Shown here: positions 1 through 7,698 of the stretch, one piece after another
Layout: each line of letters opens with the position of its first letter
Position numbering within the stretch: position 1 is the stretch's first letter
NCBI GenBank assembly: GCA_034439955.1
Contig: JAWXBJ010000090.1
Span: 1-64,000 of the forward strand
Direction of reading: 5' to 3'
Source: UBA7672 sp034439955
GTDB lineage: Bacteria > Pseudomonadota > Alphaproteobacteria > Caulobacterales > Hyphomonadaceae
DNA length: 64,000 nucleotides
Position numbers and translations under genes: made by a program
The notes under the pieces: model-generated
The model's database searches: none
Seen by the model: the letters and a program-made list of their open reading frames with translations, nothing else
Told to the model about the DNA's origin: nothing

Positions 1-30
1 AAAAATCCCCGGACCCTTCATCGTTTTCAT
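1..30 (-). CDS. Start of a CDS cut by the window edge, possibly sugar phosphate isomerase/epimerase
   Basis: On the minus strand an ATG at 28-30 opens ten codons reading MKTMKGPGIF before the sequence ends. From memory, this resembles the N-terminus of cytoplasmic sugar phosphate isomerase/epimerase proteins that sit in alphaproteobacterial GMC/DUF1080 sugar loci. It lies 24 bp after the stop of the TIM-barrel gene on the same strand, so it would be the next operon member. The ribosome binding site is weak and only ten codons are visible, so the call rests on resemblance and context. Confidence 0.4.
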   Translation of the reverse strand, partial: MKTMKGPGIF

Positions 31-54
31 GGCGCCACGGTCGTCATATGTTGC

Positions 55-1017
55 TCAAGCCTCCAGCGCACTAAGAAATGCGTGGCTCCGCGCGGCGGCC
101 TCCAGCCTCGGAAACTGAAACGGCGCCTCTTGTTCCACGAAGAATTTCCTCACGCCTGCGGCCCGGGCCGCGGAAAGAATCCGATGCCAGTCGAGCCGAC
201 CGGAGCCAACTTCTGTAGGATCCATTCTGAAGTCGAGATTGGCGACGGTGGTGGCCTGAATGTCCTTCAAGTGAGCCAGCGTGTAGCGGCCAGGGTCCTT
301 CGCGAAGACCGCAACGGGGTCGAGGCCGGCAGCGGCTGTCCAGCCAATGTCGAGTTCGAAAGTCACGAGCGCCGGATCGGTTTCGGCCAGCAGGATGTCG
401 AAACCTGTGGACGTCCCAACGGGCACGAATTCGATGTTGTGATTGTGATAGCCGAACCCCAACCCATTCCTTTTCATGACGGCGCCAAAGCCGTTGAGGC
501 GGGCGGCCAACTGCTTCCAGTGGGATTCCGTCATCGCCGCCGCGATGCGGGCCATGTGGCGGACGCCTTCGTCCGGCCTGGGCTCCAGCCTGAGGTCGGC
601 TGGCGCGTCAAACAAAGGCGCGACAACGTGGGACGCGCCGAGGACATGGATGTCGGCCACGAGCTTGTCCAGATCGCCCAGCAAGCCCGGCTCTGCCGTA
701 GTCCCGGTGCGAATGCCGACATGTGCGCTGGTGCAGGAAAGGCCAGCCCTGTCGAAGGCGGCGCGGAGTGTCGCCGGCGTCTGGCCAGCGTAACCGGCCG
801 TCTCCACGGTGCTGTATCCGATGCGGGCGACCTCGGCGAGGGCGCCGTCCAGGTCTTTCGTTATGAGTTCGCCGAGTGTGTAAAGCTGAATTCCGATCGG
901 GAGTTTCGCGTTTTCGAAGAAGCGTTCGTCTTTCATCGACGCGCAGCCGGCCAGCGGACCCAGCGATGCCACTGCGCAAAGGCCTTGCATGAAGTGGCGG
1001 CGCGCGAGTTCATTCAT
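55..1017 (-). CDS. TIM-barrel sugar phosphate isomerase/epimerase-like lipoprotein, Tat-exported
   Basis: A 320-residue protein of the xylose-isomerase-like TIM-barrel (AP endonuclease 2) superfamily. The N-terminus carries a twin-arginine motif (RRHFMQG, residues 6-12) and a lipobox LAGC with Cys25, so it is probably a Tat-exported lipoprotein. Family-typical metal-site segments are visible as GYHNHNIEF and AHLKD. The ATG at 1015-1017 was chosen because AGGAAA lies just upstream and the Tat signal starts there; an in-frame ATG at 1083 overlaps the stop of the MFS gene but has no good ribosome binding site. It follows the MFS gene in an apparent operon. The likely role is isomerisation or epimerisation of an oxidised sugar; the exact substrate is unknown. 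Confidence 0.8.
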   Translation of the reverse strand: MNELARRHFMQGLCAVASLGPLAGCASMKDERFFENAKLPIGIQLYTLGELITKDLDGALAEVARIGYSTVETAGYAGQTPATLRAAFDRAGLSCTSAHVGIRTGTTAEPGLLGDLDKLVADIHVLGASHVVAPLFDAPADLRLEPRPDEGVRHMARIAAAMTESHWKQLAARLNGFGAVMKRNGLGFGYHNHNIEFVPVGTSTGFDILLAETDPALVTFELDIGWTAAAGLDPVAVFAKDPGRYTLAHLKDIQATTVANLDFRMDPTEVGSGRLDWHRILSAARAAGVRKFFVEQEAPFQFPRLEAAARSHAFLSALEA

Positions 1018-1079
1018 GGGATTTCCTGTCGCGGAGGGCGTCAGATGCAAATTGGCGCATGGGATGGGCCTTCCTTCGT

Positions 1080-2612
1080 TCATTCGGCAGGGGATGGACC
1101 CGGGCTTACTTCGCGAGTCAGCGTGACCGGCTGGTAGCCGCCGCGTGATCGGAAATAGGCGATGAGGCCAAGATAGGCCAGAAGCATGAAAACCGGCACA
1201 AGCGCGACTTCCCTCAGCGCGCCCTTCTTGCCAATCGCGGTGACTCCCTGAATCAGCTGCTGGTCCTCCATCGACGCGCCCGCCAGCTTGTCCTGATCGA
1301 TGGCGCGATAGGCGCCGAACAGCCCGGTCCGTTCGGTCAGATAGGTTTCAGCGAGTTGAGCATTGTTCGTGGAATCATAGGCGTCGAGCCCGCGGCTGAT
1401 CGCGCGGTCCTGCAAGGCGCCTAGCATGACCGTGCCGACAATCCCGGCCGCCAGCATGCCCGCGCCCGCCATGACGTTGAGCGTGACGGCGCCGCCGCGC
1501 GGAAACTGTTCGGACGCAATAGCGAGACTGGTGCCCCAGAAGAAACTCTTGCCGATTCCGTAGAGGGTCGCGGCGGCCAGCAGGGCGAGACCGGTTGCGC
1601 CCGAGAGCCAGAAGAGGCCTATCGCTGCAAGCGCCGAAGCGCCGGCGAGAACGCCGAGCGGCTTGGCGGTGTGCAGGAGCGGCCCTGCGTACATCCGCAC
1701 GACAAACATCACCGCTGAGGTGTAGACGAGCACCCAGCCGGCCTGGAGACCGAGCGCGTTCATTTCGGGGCTCATGAGTTCGGTGATCCAGCTGTCGGTC
1801 GACAATTCGGTGACGGCGAGGGGGATCATCAAAAGGACGAAGATGATGTAGAGCGGCCGGCCCGCCGAGCGCGAGAACCAGGCGTAGAGCAGCGTGAATG
1901 CGCCGATAAGACTCCAGATGCTGATGGCGGGCAGGGCGAAGACGCGACCGACCTCCAGCATCATGAGCGCGATGATGATGAAAGCGCTGAGGAAACCTGC
2001 CTCGGCCAGCATGGCCCTATAAGGCACTCCGGCTGCTGCGCGTTCACTCTGCGGAAATGTTCGCCCGAAAAGAAGAAACGCATAGACCGCCACAGGGGCG
2101 GCCATCAGCGCGACCTTGATGCGCCAGTCCACGCCTTCGCCAAGTCCTAGGGCGAGTATGCCGCCCAGCATGAGGCCAAGCGGCCAGGCGGCGTGCAGGC
2201 GGTTCAGCCATTTCGGCTTGTCTTCGCTGAACAGGGTCGCAATCAGCGGGTTGGCGGCCGCCTCAACCGCGCCGTTGCCGAGCGCCATGATGAACGTACC
2301 GGCATAGAGCGCCCAATAGCCCTGAGCCGTGAACAGGATTGCGAGACCGACGACATGGCAGAACGCCGCGAACCAGAAGGTCGCACGAAAACCTATCCTG
2401 TCGATCAAAAGGCTCAGCAGTACGATGGTGATGGCGAAGGGCCATAAGCCCGCGCCGGTTAACTCGCCCTTCTGGGTTTCGGAAAGATCGAACTCGACGC
2501 CCCATTCGCCGATGACGAGCGCGCGGAGAATAAAGCAAAACGACGTTGCCACGATCGCGGCGAAAGACGTCAGGAACAGGCCCGAACGCGGCCGGGCGTT
2601 TGCATCCGCCAT
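1080..2612 (-). CDS. MFS transporter, probably sugar or oxidised sugar uptake
   Basis: A 510-residue major facilitator superfamily permease with about twelve hydrophobic segments and the loop 2-3 type motif LIDRIGFR near residue 70. The ATG at 2610-2612 is preceded by GGGGAGAG; the longer reading frame upstream would run into the divergent lipoprotein gene and lacks MFS sequence. Its neighbours are a TIM-barrel isomerase downstream and GMC/DUF1080 genes, so it most likely imports the sugar produced by periplasmic oxidation and cleavage. The substrate cannot be read from the sequence. A 22-bp perfect palindrome (2628-2649) lies 15 bp upstream of the start codon. Confidence 0.88.
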   Translation of the reverse strand: MADANARPRSGLFLTSFAAIVATSFCFILRALVIGEWGVEFDLSETQKGELTGAGLWPFAITIVLLSLLIDRIGFRATFWFAAFCHVVGLAILFTAQGYWALYAGTFIMALGNGAVEAAANPLIATLFSEDKPKWLNRLHAAWPLGLMLGGILALGLGEGVDWRIKVALMAAPVAVYAFLLFGRTFPQSERAAAGVPYRAMLAEAGFLSAFIIIALMMLEVGRVFALPAISIWSLIGAFTLLYAWFSRSAGRPLYIIFVLLMIPLAVTELSTDSWITELMSPEMNALGLQAGWVLVYTSAVMFVVRMYAGPLLHTAKPLGVLAGASALAAIGLFWLSGATGLALLAAATLYGIGKSFFWGTSLAIASEQFPRGGAVTLNVMAGAGMLAAGIVGTVMLGALQDRAISRGLDAYDSTNNAQLAETYLTERTGLFGAYRAIDQDKLAGASMEDQQLIQGVTAIGKKGALREVALVPVFMLLAYLGLIAYFRSRGGYQPVTLTREVSPGPSPAE

Positions 2613-2627
2613 GGTGTCTCTCCCCTT

Positions 2628-2649
2628 CGCCGCCGACCGGTCGGCGGCG
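2628..2649. promoter_or_regulatory. 22-bp perfect palindrome between divergent sugar genes, candidate operator
   Basis: The 22 bases from 2628 to 2649 equal their own reverse complement, centred on GACCGGTC. The site lies in the 130-bp gap between the MFS gene (minus) and the DUF1080 gene (plus), 15 bp from the MFS start codon. It could be a regulator operator or a hairpin in the MFS leader. No regulator gene is present in the visible part of the locus. Confidence 0.35.
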
Positions 2650-2742
2650 GCCGCCCGCTTTGCCATGGCTGGTCGCCAAGGCGTGCGAGGTCTTCTATGA
2701 AGGAACATGCCGTTCGCGCGAGAATCTGTCCACGGGGAACCC

Positions 2743-3552
2743 ATGCAAAGTGTCTGGATGAAGCTAGCGGCCCTTGCAGCCCTTCTCGGCTTGTCGGCTT
2801 GTGTCAGTGCAGCGATGACGGAGCCGACAGGCGGGACCGGTGGATGGCGGCCGCTGTTCGATGGCAAGACGCTCGACGGCTGGACACCCAAGATTCGCGG
2901 CCAAGCGTTGGCCGAGAATTATCGCCAGACTTTTTCGGTAAAGGATGGCGCGATCCGCGTGTCCTATGAAAACTACGACCAGTTCGGCGAGCGTTTCGGG
3001 CATCTGTTCTACAAATTACCGTTCAGCGCATATCGCTTGCGGCTGCAGTATCGCTTTATCGGCGAAACGCCGGCGGATACGCCCGGCTGGGCCCGCGCCA
3101 ATAGCGGGGTCATGATCTTTGCCCAGGACCCAGCGACGATGGCGCTGGACGCGAGTTTTCCTGTCTCGGTCGAGGCGCAATTGCTGGGTCCGGCGGGGAC
3201 GACGCCGCGGACCAATGGCAATGTCTGCTCTCCGGGCACTCACATCGTCATGGACGGCGTGCTGACGACGCAGCATTGCATCAACTCGCAAACGCCGGCG
3301 CCGCCCAATGGAGACTGGGCGGTGTTCGAGATCGAGGTGACTGGGTCAGGAGAAGTCATTCAGAAAATCGATGGAGCCGTCACCATTTCTTATTCCGACG
3401 TGCAACTTGATCCGGACGGTGGCATGGCGGACTCCAAACCGCTGGTCCAGGCGGCCCGAGGCAGGCTCGCTCTTGATGGCGGCTACATCTCGCTGCAGAG
3501 CGAGGGTGCGCCGATCGAGTTCCGGAACATCGAGGTGCTTGAGCTGGAGTAG
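2743..3552 (+). CDS. DUF1080 / 3-keto-disaccharide hydrolase family lipoprotein
   Basis: A 269-residue exported lipoprotein. The signal peptide ends in LSAC with Cys20 as the lipidated residue. The mature part opens with the family-typical WRPLFDGKTLDGW (about residues 35-47) and continues as one beta-sandwich domain of the DUF1080 family, whose studied members cleave 3-keto-glycosides. The ATG at 2743 was preferred over the ATG at 2758 because GGGGAA lies just ahead of it. It is the only plus-strand gene in the locus: divergent from the MFS gene and convergent with the subunit-3 gene, with 10 bp between stops. Likely role: periplasmic cleavage of a ketoglycoside made by the GMC enzyme. Confidence 0.82.
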   Translation: MQSVWMKLAALAALLGLSACVSAAMTEPTGGTGGWRPLFDGKTLDGWTPKIRGQALAENYRQTFSVKDGAIRVSYENYDQFGERFGHLFYKLPFSAYRLRLQYRFIGETPADTPGWARANSGVMIFAQDPATMALDASFPVSVEAQLLGPAGTTPRTNGNVCSPGTHIVMDGVLTTQHCINSQTPAPPNGDWAVFEIEVTGSGEVIQKIDGAVTISYSDVQLDPDGGMADSKPLVQAARGRLALDGGYISLQSEGAPIEFRNIEVLELE

Positions 3553-3562
3553 TCGAAGATGC

Positions 3563-4156
3563 TCAGGTGGCCCAGGCGCGGCCGATGGATGAATAGGGCA
3601 CGTCCGATTGTAGAGGGCCTGGCACCGAGACATATCGCAGGAATTGGCTCGCGCCGGTTTCAGATGTGAAGAAGCCCAGCGTGGTAAGCTCTTTCAGCAT
3701 TCGGAAGAAGTGCGCGGGGGCAGGCGGCGTCGCCACAGGCAACTGGGTCCGCTCATAGGCTTCGCGGTCGTAGACTTGCATCTGTGCGATCTGCTGCTCG
3801 GAGGCCAACGCGACAAAGCCCGTCCCATGAGCTGCCCGCGCGTCCGCCTCGACGCGGGCAAGGCCGGCCCGCAGGATCGTTTGTTCTCCTTCCTGATAGA
3901 AGTCCGCCATCATGCGGTCGATGAAGGCCGGCACGCCCACATCGATCGCGCCGGGGGTATTGGTGCGCGGCAGAATCTGTTCGGAAATGATCTCGACGGC
4001 GGCCGCTTCAGACGCTGTAAAGAAACGCGGCGGCGCCCCTGCGGCGGCGGGCGGAGCGCTGACGCAGCCGCTGAGGACCCCGAGCGTGGCGCTGGAGGAA
4101 ACGGCGCCGCCGAGCAGCATCGCGGCCCGCTGGATGAGCTCTCGCCGGTCGATCAT
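3563..4156 (-). CDS. Gluconate 2-dehydrogenase subunit 3 family protein (LacC-like)
   Basis: A 197-residue protein of the gluconate 2-dehydrogenase subunit 3 family. It starts with a Tat-like signal (MIDRRELIQRA) and a possible lipobox LSGC. These small subunits accompany GMC flavoprotein dehydrogenases and help to export or electrically couple them. The ATG at 4154-4156 has AGGAG eight bases upstream. It lies 20 bp after the GMC gene on the same strand, so the two are almost certainly one operon. In Caulobacter LacABC the equivalent subunit works with a cytochrome c; no cytochrome gene is visible here. Confidence 0.85.
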   Translation of the reverse strand: MIDRRELIQRAAMLLGGAVSSSATLGVLSGCVSAPPAAAGAPPRFFTASEAAAVEIISEQILPRTNTPGAIDVGVPAFIDRMMADFYQEGEQTILRAGLARVEADARAAHGTGFVALASEQQIAQMQVYDREAYERTQLPVATPPAPAHFFRMLKELTTLGFFTSETGASQFLRYVSVPGPLQSDVPYSSIGRAWAT

Positions 4157-4176
4157 CGGATTCACTCCTGAAATGC

Positions 4177-5910
4177 TCAGAGGTCGCCGCGCTTCAATAC
4201 GTTCACCGCGTGGTCGCAGGCTCGAGCGGTAAGCGCCATATAGGTCAGGGACGGGTTGACGCTGGACGCCGACGTCATGCAGGCGCCGTCGGTGATGTAG
4301 ACATTGGTGCAGGCGTGAACCTGATTCCATCCATTGAGAACGGAGGTCTTGGGGTCATGGCCCATCCGGGCTGTGCCCATTTCATGGATGCCAAGACCCG
4401 GCGCGTAGGGTCGTTCGTAACCGCGGACATTCCTGAAGCCGGCTGTCTCCATCATCTCGACCGCGGCGGTCTGCATGTCCTTGCGCATGTTGAGTTCGTT
4501 CTCGCGCATGCGGACATCCATGGTGAGCGTCGGCAAGCCGTGAACGTCTTTCACGTCGGAATTCATCGTCACGCGATTGTCCGGATGAGGGAGCATTTCG
4601 CCGAACGCCGTTATGCCCATCGTCCAGTCGCCGGGGTTCTGCAGCTCTTCCTTCATCGCGGCTCCGAAGCCCATCTCGGCGACGAGGCGCTGCCATCCCT
4701 CGCGGCTCGCGCCGCCCTGATAACCATAGCCACGAATGAAATCCTTCTGGCGCGTCCGATCGTCGCCGAGATTGCGGAAGCGGGGGATGTAGATTCCATT
4801 CGGACGCCGGCCTGCATAATAGCGGTCTTCGTATCCTTCGACGTCGGCCTGGGCGCCAACTAGAAAATGATGGTCCATCACATTGCGACCGAGCTCACCG
4901 CTATCATTGCCAAAGCCATCGGGAAAACGGCCGCTGGTGGAGTTGAGCATGATCCAGGTGGTGTTGAGCGTCGAGGCGCAGAGGAAGATGACCTTAGCGT
5001 AGTATTCCGTCTCCTCACCGGAGACCGCGTCGCGAACGCGCACGCCCGTCGCTTTGGCGAGGCTCTGGTCGTGGATCAGCGAGATCACGATGGCGTCCGG
5101 CTCCAGGATCATGTTGCCGGTTCGGGCGGCGTCGATGAGCGTCGCTGAATTGCTGCTGAAGTAGGCGCCGAAAGCGCAGCCGCGCATGCAGAGATTGCGG
5201 TTCTGGCATGTGCCGCGGCCCGAGGCCTTTTGCGCGTCAGTGGGCTGGGTGAGATGCGCCGTTCGACCCATGGAGATGCGACGCTCGGGGAATTTCTCCT
5301 CGACCTTCGCCTTGAAGCTCTTCTCGACGACATTCATTTCCATCGGTGGCTGGAACTGGCCGTCGGGAAAATGCGCAAGGCCCTCCGTCTGGCCGCTGAC
5401 GCCGATATAGGTCTCGACCCGGTCATACCAGGGGGCGAGGTCGCCATAGCGAATCGGCCAGTCAACCCCGACGCCTTCGCGCGCATTGCCGGTGAAGTCC
5501 AGTTCGCTGTGGCGATAGCTCTGGCGCCCCCAGGTGAGGGACCGGCCGCCGACATGGTAGCCGCGAATCCAGTCGAAACGGCTGACCTCGGTGTAGGGGT
5601 GTTCGTCGTCCTTCACGAACCAGTGGTTCCAGGCCTCGTTGACGGTGTAGCCCGTCCGGTTCTGCTTTGGATAATGCTTGTCGATCTCGGCCTGGGGCAG
5701 GCGGCCATTGGGATACTTGAAATCCCATGGCGCGTGACCAAACGTCGTGTAGTCCTTGACATGTTCGACGGCGCGGCCGCGTTCCAGGACCAGCGTCTTC
5801 AGACCTTTCTCGCTGAGCTCCTTGGCGGCATAGCCGCCCGCGATGCCGCTGCCGACGACGATTGCGTCGAACGTCCGGTCCTGCTGCGATCCCGCTCCAA
5901 GCTGGGTCAT
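4177..5910 (-). CDS. GMC family FAD-dependent oxidoreductase (LacA-like sugar 3-dehydrogenase)
   Basis: A 577-residue GMC flavoenzyme. It shows the N-terminal dinucleotide fold VVGSGIAGG (about residues 18-26), the acidic ribose-binding end LERGR (42-46), the HVGGRSLTWG segment, and a C-terminal GMC domain with catalytic His509 in GIHEMGTARMG and Asn552 in SVNPS. Such enzymes oxidise a sugar hydroxyl, C3 in the LacA group, and pass electrons to a quinone or cytochrome. The ATG is preceded by GAGGAGG. The protein has no signal peptide of its own; it may be co-exported with the Tat-signal subunit encoded next. The specific substrate is an inference from context. Confidence 0.9.
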   Translation of the reverse strand: MTQLGAGSQQDRTFDAIVVGSGIAGGYAAKELSEKGLKTLVLERGRAVEHVKDYTTFGHAPWDFKYPNGRLPQAEIDKHYPKQNRTGYTVNEAWNHWFVKDDEHPYTEVSRFDWIRGYHVGGRSLTWGRQSYRHSELDFTGNAREGVGVDWPIRYGDLAPWYDRVETYIGVSGQTEGLAHFPDGQFQPPMEMNVVEKSFKAKVEEKFPERRISMGRTAHLTQPTDAQKASGRGTCQNRNLCMRGCAFGAYFSSNSATLIDAARTGNMILEPDAIVISLIHDQSLAKATGVRVRDAVSGEETEYYAKVIFLCASTLNTTWIMLNSTSGRFPDGFGNDSGELGRNVMDHHFLVGAQADVEGYEDRYYAGRRPNGIYIPRFRNLGDDRTRQKDFIRGYGYQGGASREGWQRLVAEMGFGAAMKEELQNPGDWTMGITAFGEMLPHPDNRVTMNSDVKDVHGLPTLTMDVRMRENELNMRKDMQTAAVEMMETAGFRNVRGYERPYAPGLGIHEMGTARMGHDPKTSVLNGWNQVHACTNVYITDGACMTSASSVNPSLTYMALTARACDHAVNVLKRGDL

Positions 5911-6135
5911 GCGTTTCGCCCCTCCTCGCTCATGCGCTTCTCAAGGGCGCTCTAGCAGAGTCTGGCGCCGAAAATCGGGTAAGGCCAGATGCGCCGGACG
6001 GCATCGTTTGCCGGTTGACGCTGGGGCCGTGCGACAAGTGGTTCGCCTGGACCAGATTTCGTACGTTCCTTGCCATCGTCAGATCGAACGGCGACACTCC
6101 GACTTCACGTGAAACCTCCACCTGTTGGGCGCCAA

Positions 6136-6795
6136 ATGGCCATTCCGTTGAGAATCGATTTCGTGTCGGACGTTGCCTGTCCGTGGTGCGTGATCGGCTT
6201 GCGGTCGCTGATGAAGGCGCTCGACGAACTCGGGGATGAAGTGGAGGCTGAAATTGTGTTCCAGCCATTCGAGCTCAATCCCGACATGCCGCCAGAGGGA
6301 CAGAACACGTTCGAGCACGTCCAGGCGAAATACGGTTCGACGCCTGAAAAATCGGCCCTCTCGCGCGAGGCGTTGCGCGAAAGCGGGGAGGCTCTGGGGT
6401 TCGCCTTCGGATATGGACCGGACAGCCGGATCTGGAACACGTTTGACGCTCATCGCCTGCTTCACTGGGCCCATGGAGAGGGTCGGCAGCACGCGCTGAA
6501 AGAGGCGCTGTTCGTCGCGAATTTCACCGATGGCCTGAGTATCAGCGACAACGAGGTGCTGGTGCGGGCGGCGGCGTCCGCCGGGCTCGACGCCCGCCGC
6601 GCGAGATCGGTTCTGGTGTCGGGCCAGTTCGCTGACGAAGTCCGCAAGGACGAGGCGACCTGGCGCGACCGCGGCATTCAGGCCGTGCCGTCAATCGTGT
6701 TCGAGGAGCGCTGGATGATCCAGGGGGGCCAGCCGTCTGAGATGTTTGTGCAGGCGATCCGTCAGGTGATCGCGCAGAAAGCGGCGGCTGGTTGA
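6136..6795 (+). CDS. DsbA-family thioredoxin-fold oxidoreductase, FrnE-like
   Basis: A 219-residue cytoplasmic DsbA-fold protein with the redox motif CPWC at residues 15-18 and a cis-proline loop reading AVPSIVF near the C-terminus. This combination is typical of FrnE-type proteins, which act as disulfide oxidoreductases or isomerases. The ATG at 6136 was chosen because conserved sequence (IDFVSDVACPWC) begins right after it; its ribosome binding site is poor, and an upstream in-frame start at 6070 cannot be excluded. No signal peptide is seen. It stands alone, divergent from the GMC gene and convergent with the nitroreductase. Confidence 0.85.
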   Translation: MAIPLRIDFVSDVACPWCVIGLRSLMKALDELGDEVEAEIVFQPFELNPDMPPEGQNTFEHVQAKYGSTPEKSALSREALRESGEALGFAFGYGPDSRIWNTFDAHRLLHWAHGEGRQHALKEALFVANFTDGLSISDNEVLVRAAASAGLDARRARSVLVSGQFADEVRKDEATWRDRGIQAVPSIVFEERWMIQGGQPSEMFVQAIRQVIAQKAAAG

Positions 6796-6831
6796 TGCGG
6801 GACCAGGCCGGAAGAAATGGGCCGCCCAGTT

Positions 6832-7512
6832 TCAGAATCCCCTGAACGCCACCACCTCGTCCTGCGGCGCGCGCTCGGCGTAGAGCGCGTTCACCGGTGC
6901 GGATCGGTCTGGCACGCCGAGCGACATGCCGGAATAGACCATGTGGTGTTGGTCGAGGCCAAAATGATCATGGAGCTCAGTGCGGATGCGGGCCCAGCAT
7001 TCTTGCATGCACGTGCCCCAGCCGCGCTCCTCGGCGAGAAGGGCGATGGTCTGCATGTACATGCCCATATGGGCCCACTGGCCATGGCCCATGCGGGTGT
7101 CGATGATGAAGAAGAGCCCGACAGGCGCGCCGAAGAAGCGGTAATTGCTGGCGAACCATGAAAGCCTGCCGGCGCGGTCTTCCTTCGGGATGCCGATAGC
7201 TTCGTACATCATCTCGCCGACGCGACGTCGGCGAGTATCATACATGGGATCGACAGCCTTGAGATCCGGGTAGACTGGGCGGTCGAGCTGTATGACGGCC
7301 ATTGGGTCGGCCATCAGCGTGCGGGCAGCGAGATCAATGACGGCCTCCTTTGCAGCGCCTGCAATGGCGATCGTTGACCAGGGTTGGAGATTGCCTCCGG
7401 ACGGGGAGCGCTGCGCCGCATCAAGGAGATCCGACAGGTCGGCGCGATCAATCGGCGCATGCAGAAAGGCGCGTGTCGAGATGCGCTGGCGAACGGCGTC
7501 GGTGACAGTCAT
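6832..7512 (-). CDS. Nitroreductase family FMN-dependent oxidoreductase
   Basis: A 226-residue single-domain nitroreductase. The N-terminus has the FMN phosphate-binding pattern (RQRISTRAF), followed by the RSPSGGNLQPW segment typical of the family, and a C-terminal segment ending MSLGVPD. The likely reaction is NAD(P)H-dependent reduction of nitro compounds, quinones or enones; the physiological substrate is unknown. The ATG at 7510-7512 is preceded by AGGACGA. It is transcribed towards the FrnE-like gene, with 36 bp between the stops. Confidence 0.88.
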   Translation of the reverse strand: MTVTDAVRQRISTRAFLHAPIDRADLSDLLDAAQRSPSGGNLQPWSTIAIAGAAKEAVIDLAARTLMADPMAVIQLDRPVYPDLKAVDPMYDTRRRRVGEMMYEAIGIPKEDRAGRLSWFASNYRFFGAPVGLFFIIDTRMGHGQWAHMGMYMQTIALLAEERGWGTCMQECWARIRTELHDHFGLDQHHMVYSGMSLGVPDRSAPVNALYAERAPQDEVVAFRGF

Positions 7513-7698
7513 CTATCTCGTCCTGTCGCGGTCGGGCGCCGCATTCCGCCCGGTCGGGAGCAGGTCCGGGCAAAAAAAGGCCAAATCAAATGTCGGCCAC
7601 CCCTGGCCGATGATCGCGTCGCGAGGGGAAATTCAAGGTCACGGTGGGCCGGCCCCGCCGTTGTGCGCCGTTCAGACGGCATGGTCCAGTGTGAGAGA

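Noticed and set aside
1015..1083. Upstream ATG at 1083 overlapping the MFS stop as the start of the TIM-barrel gene
   Set aside because: No ribosome binding site, and it would bury the Tat signal 22 residues inside the protein.
7384..7698. N-terminal extension of the repeat lipoprotein gene
   Set aside because: Overlaps the nitroreductase start on the other strand and would place the signal peptide 105 residues into the protein.
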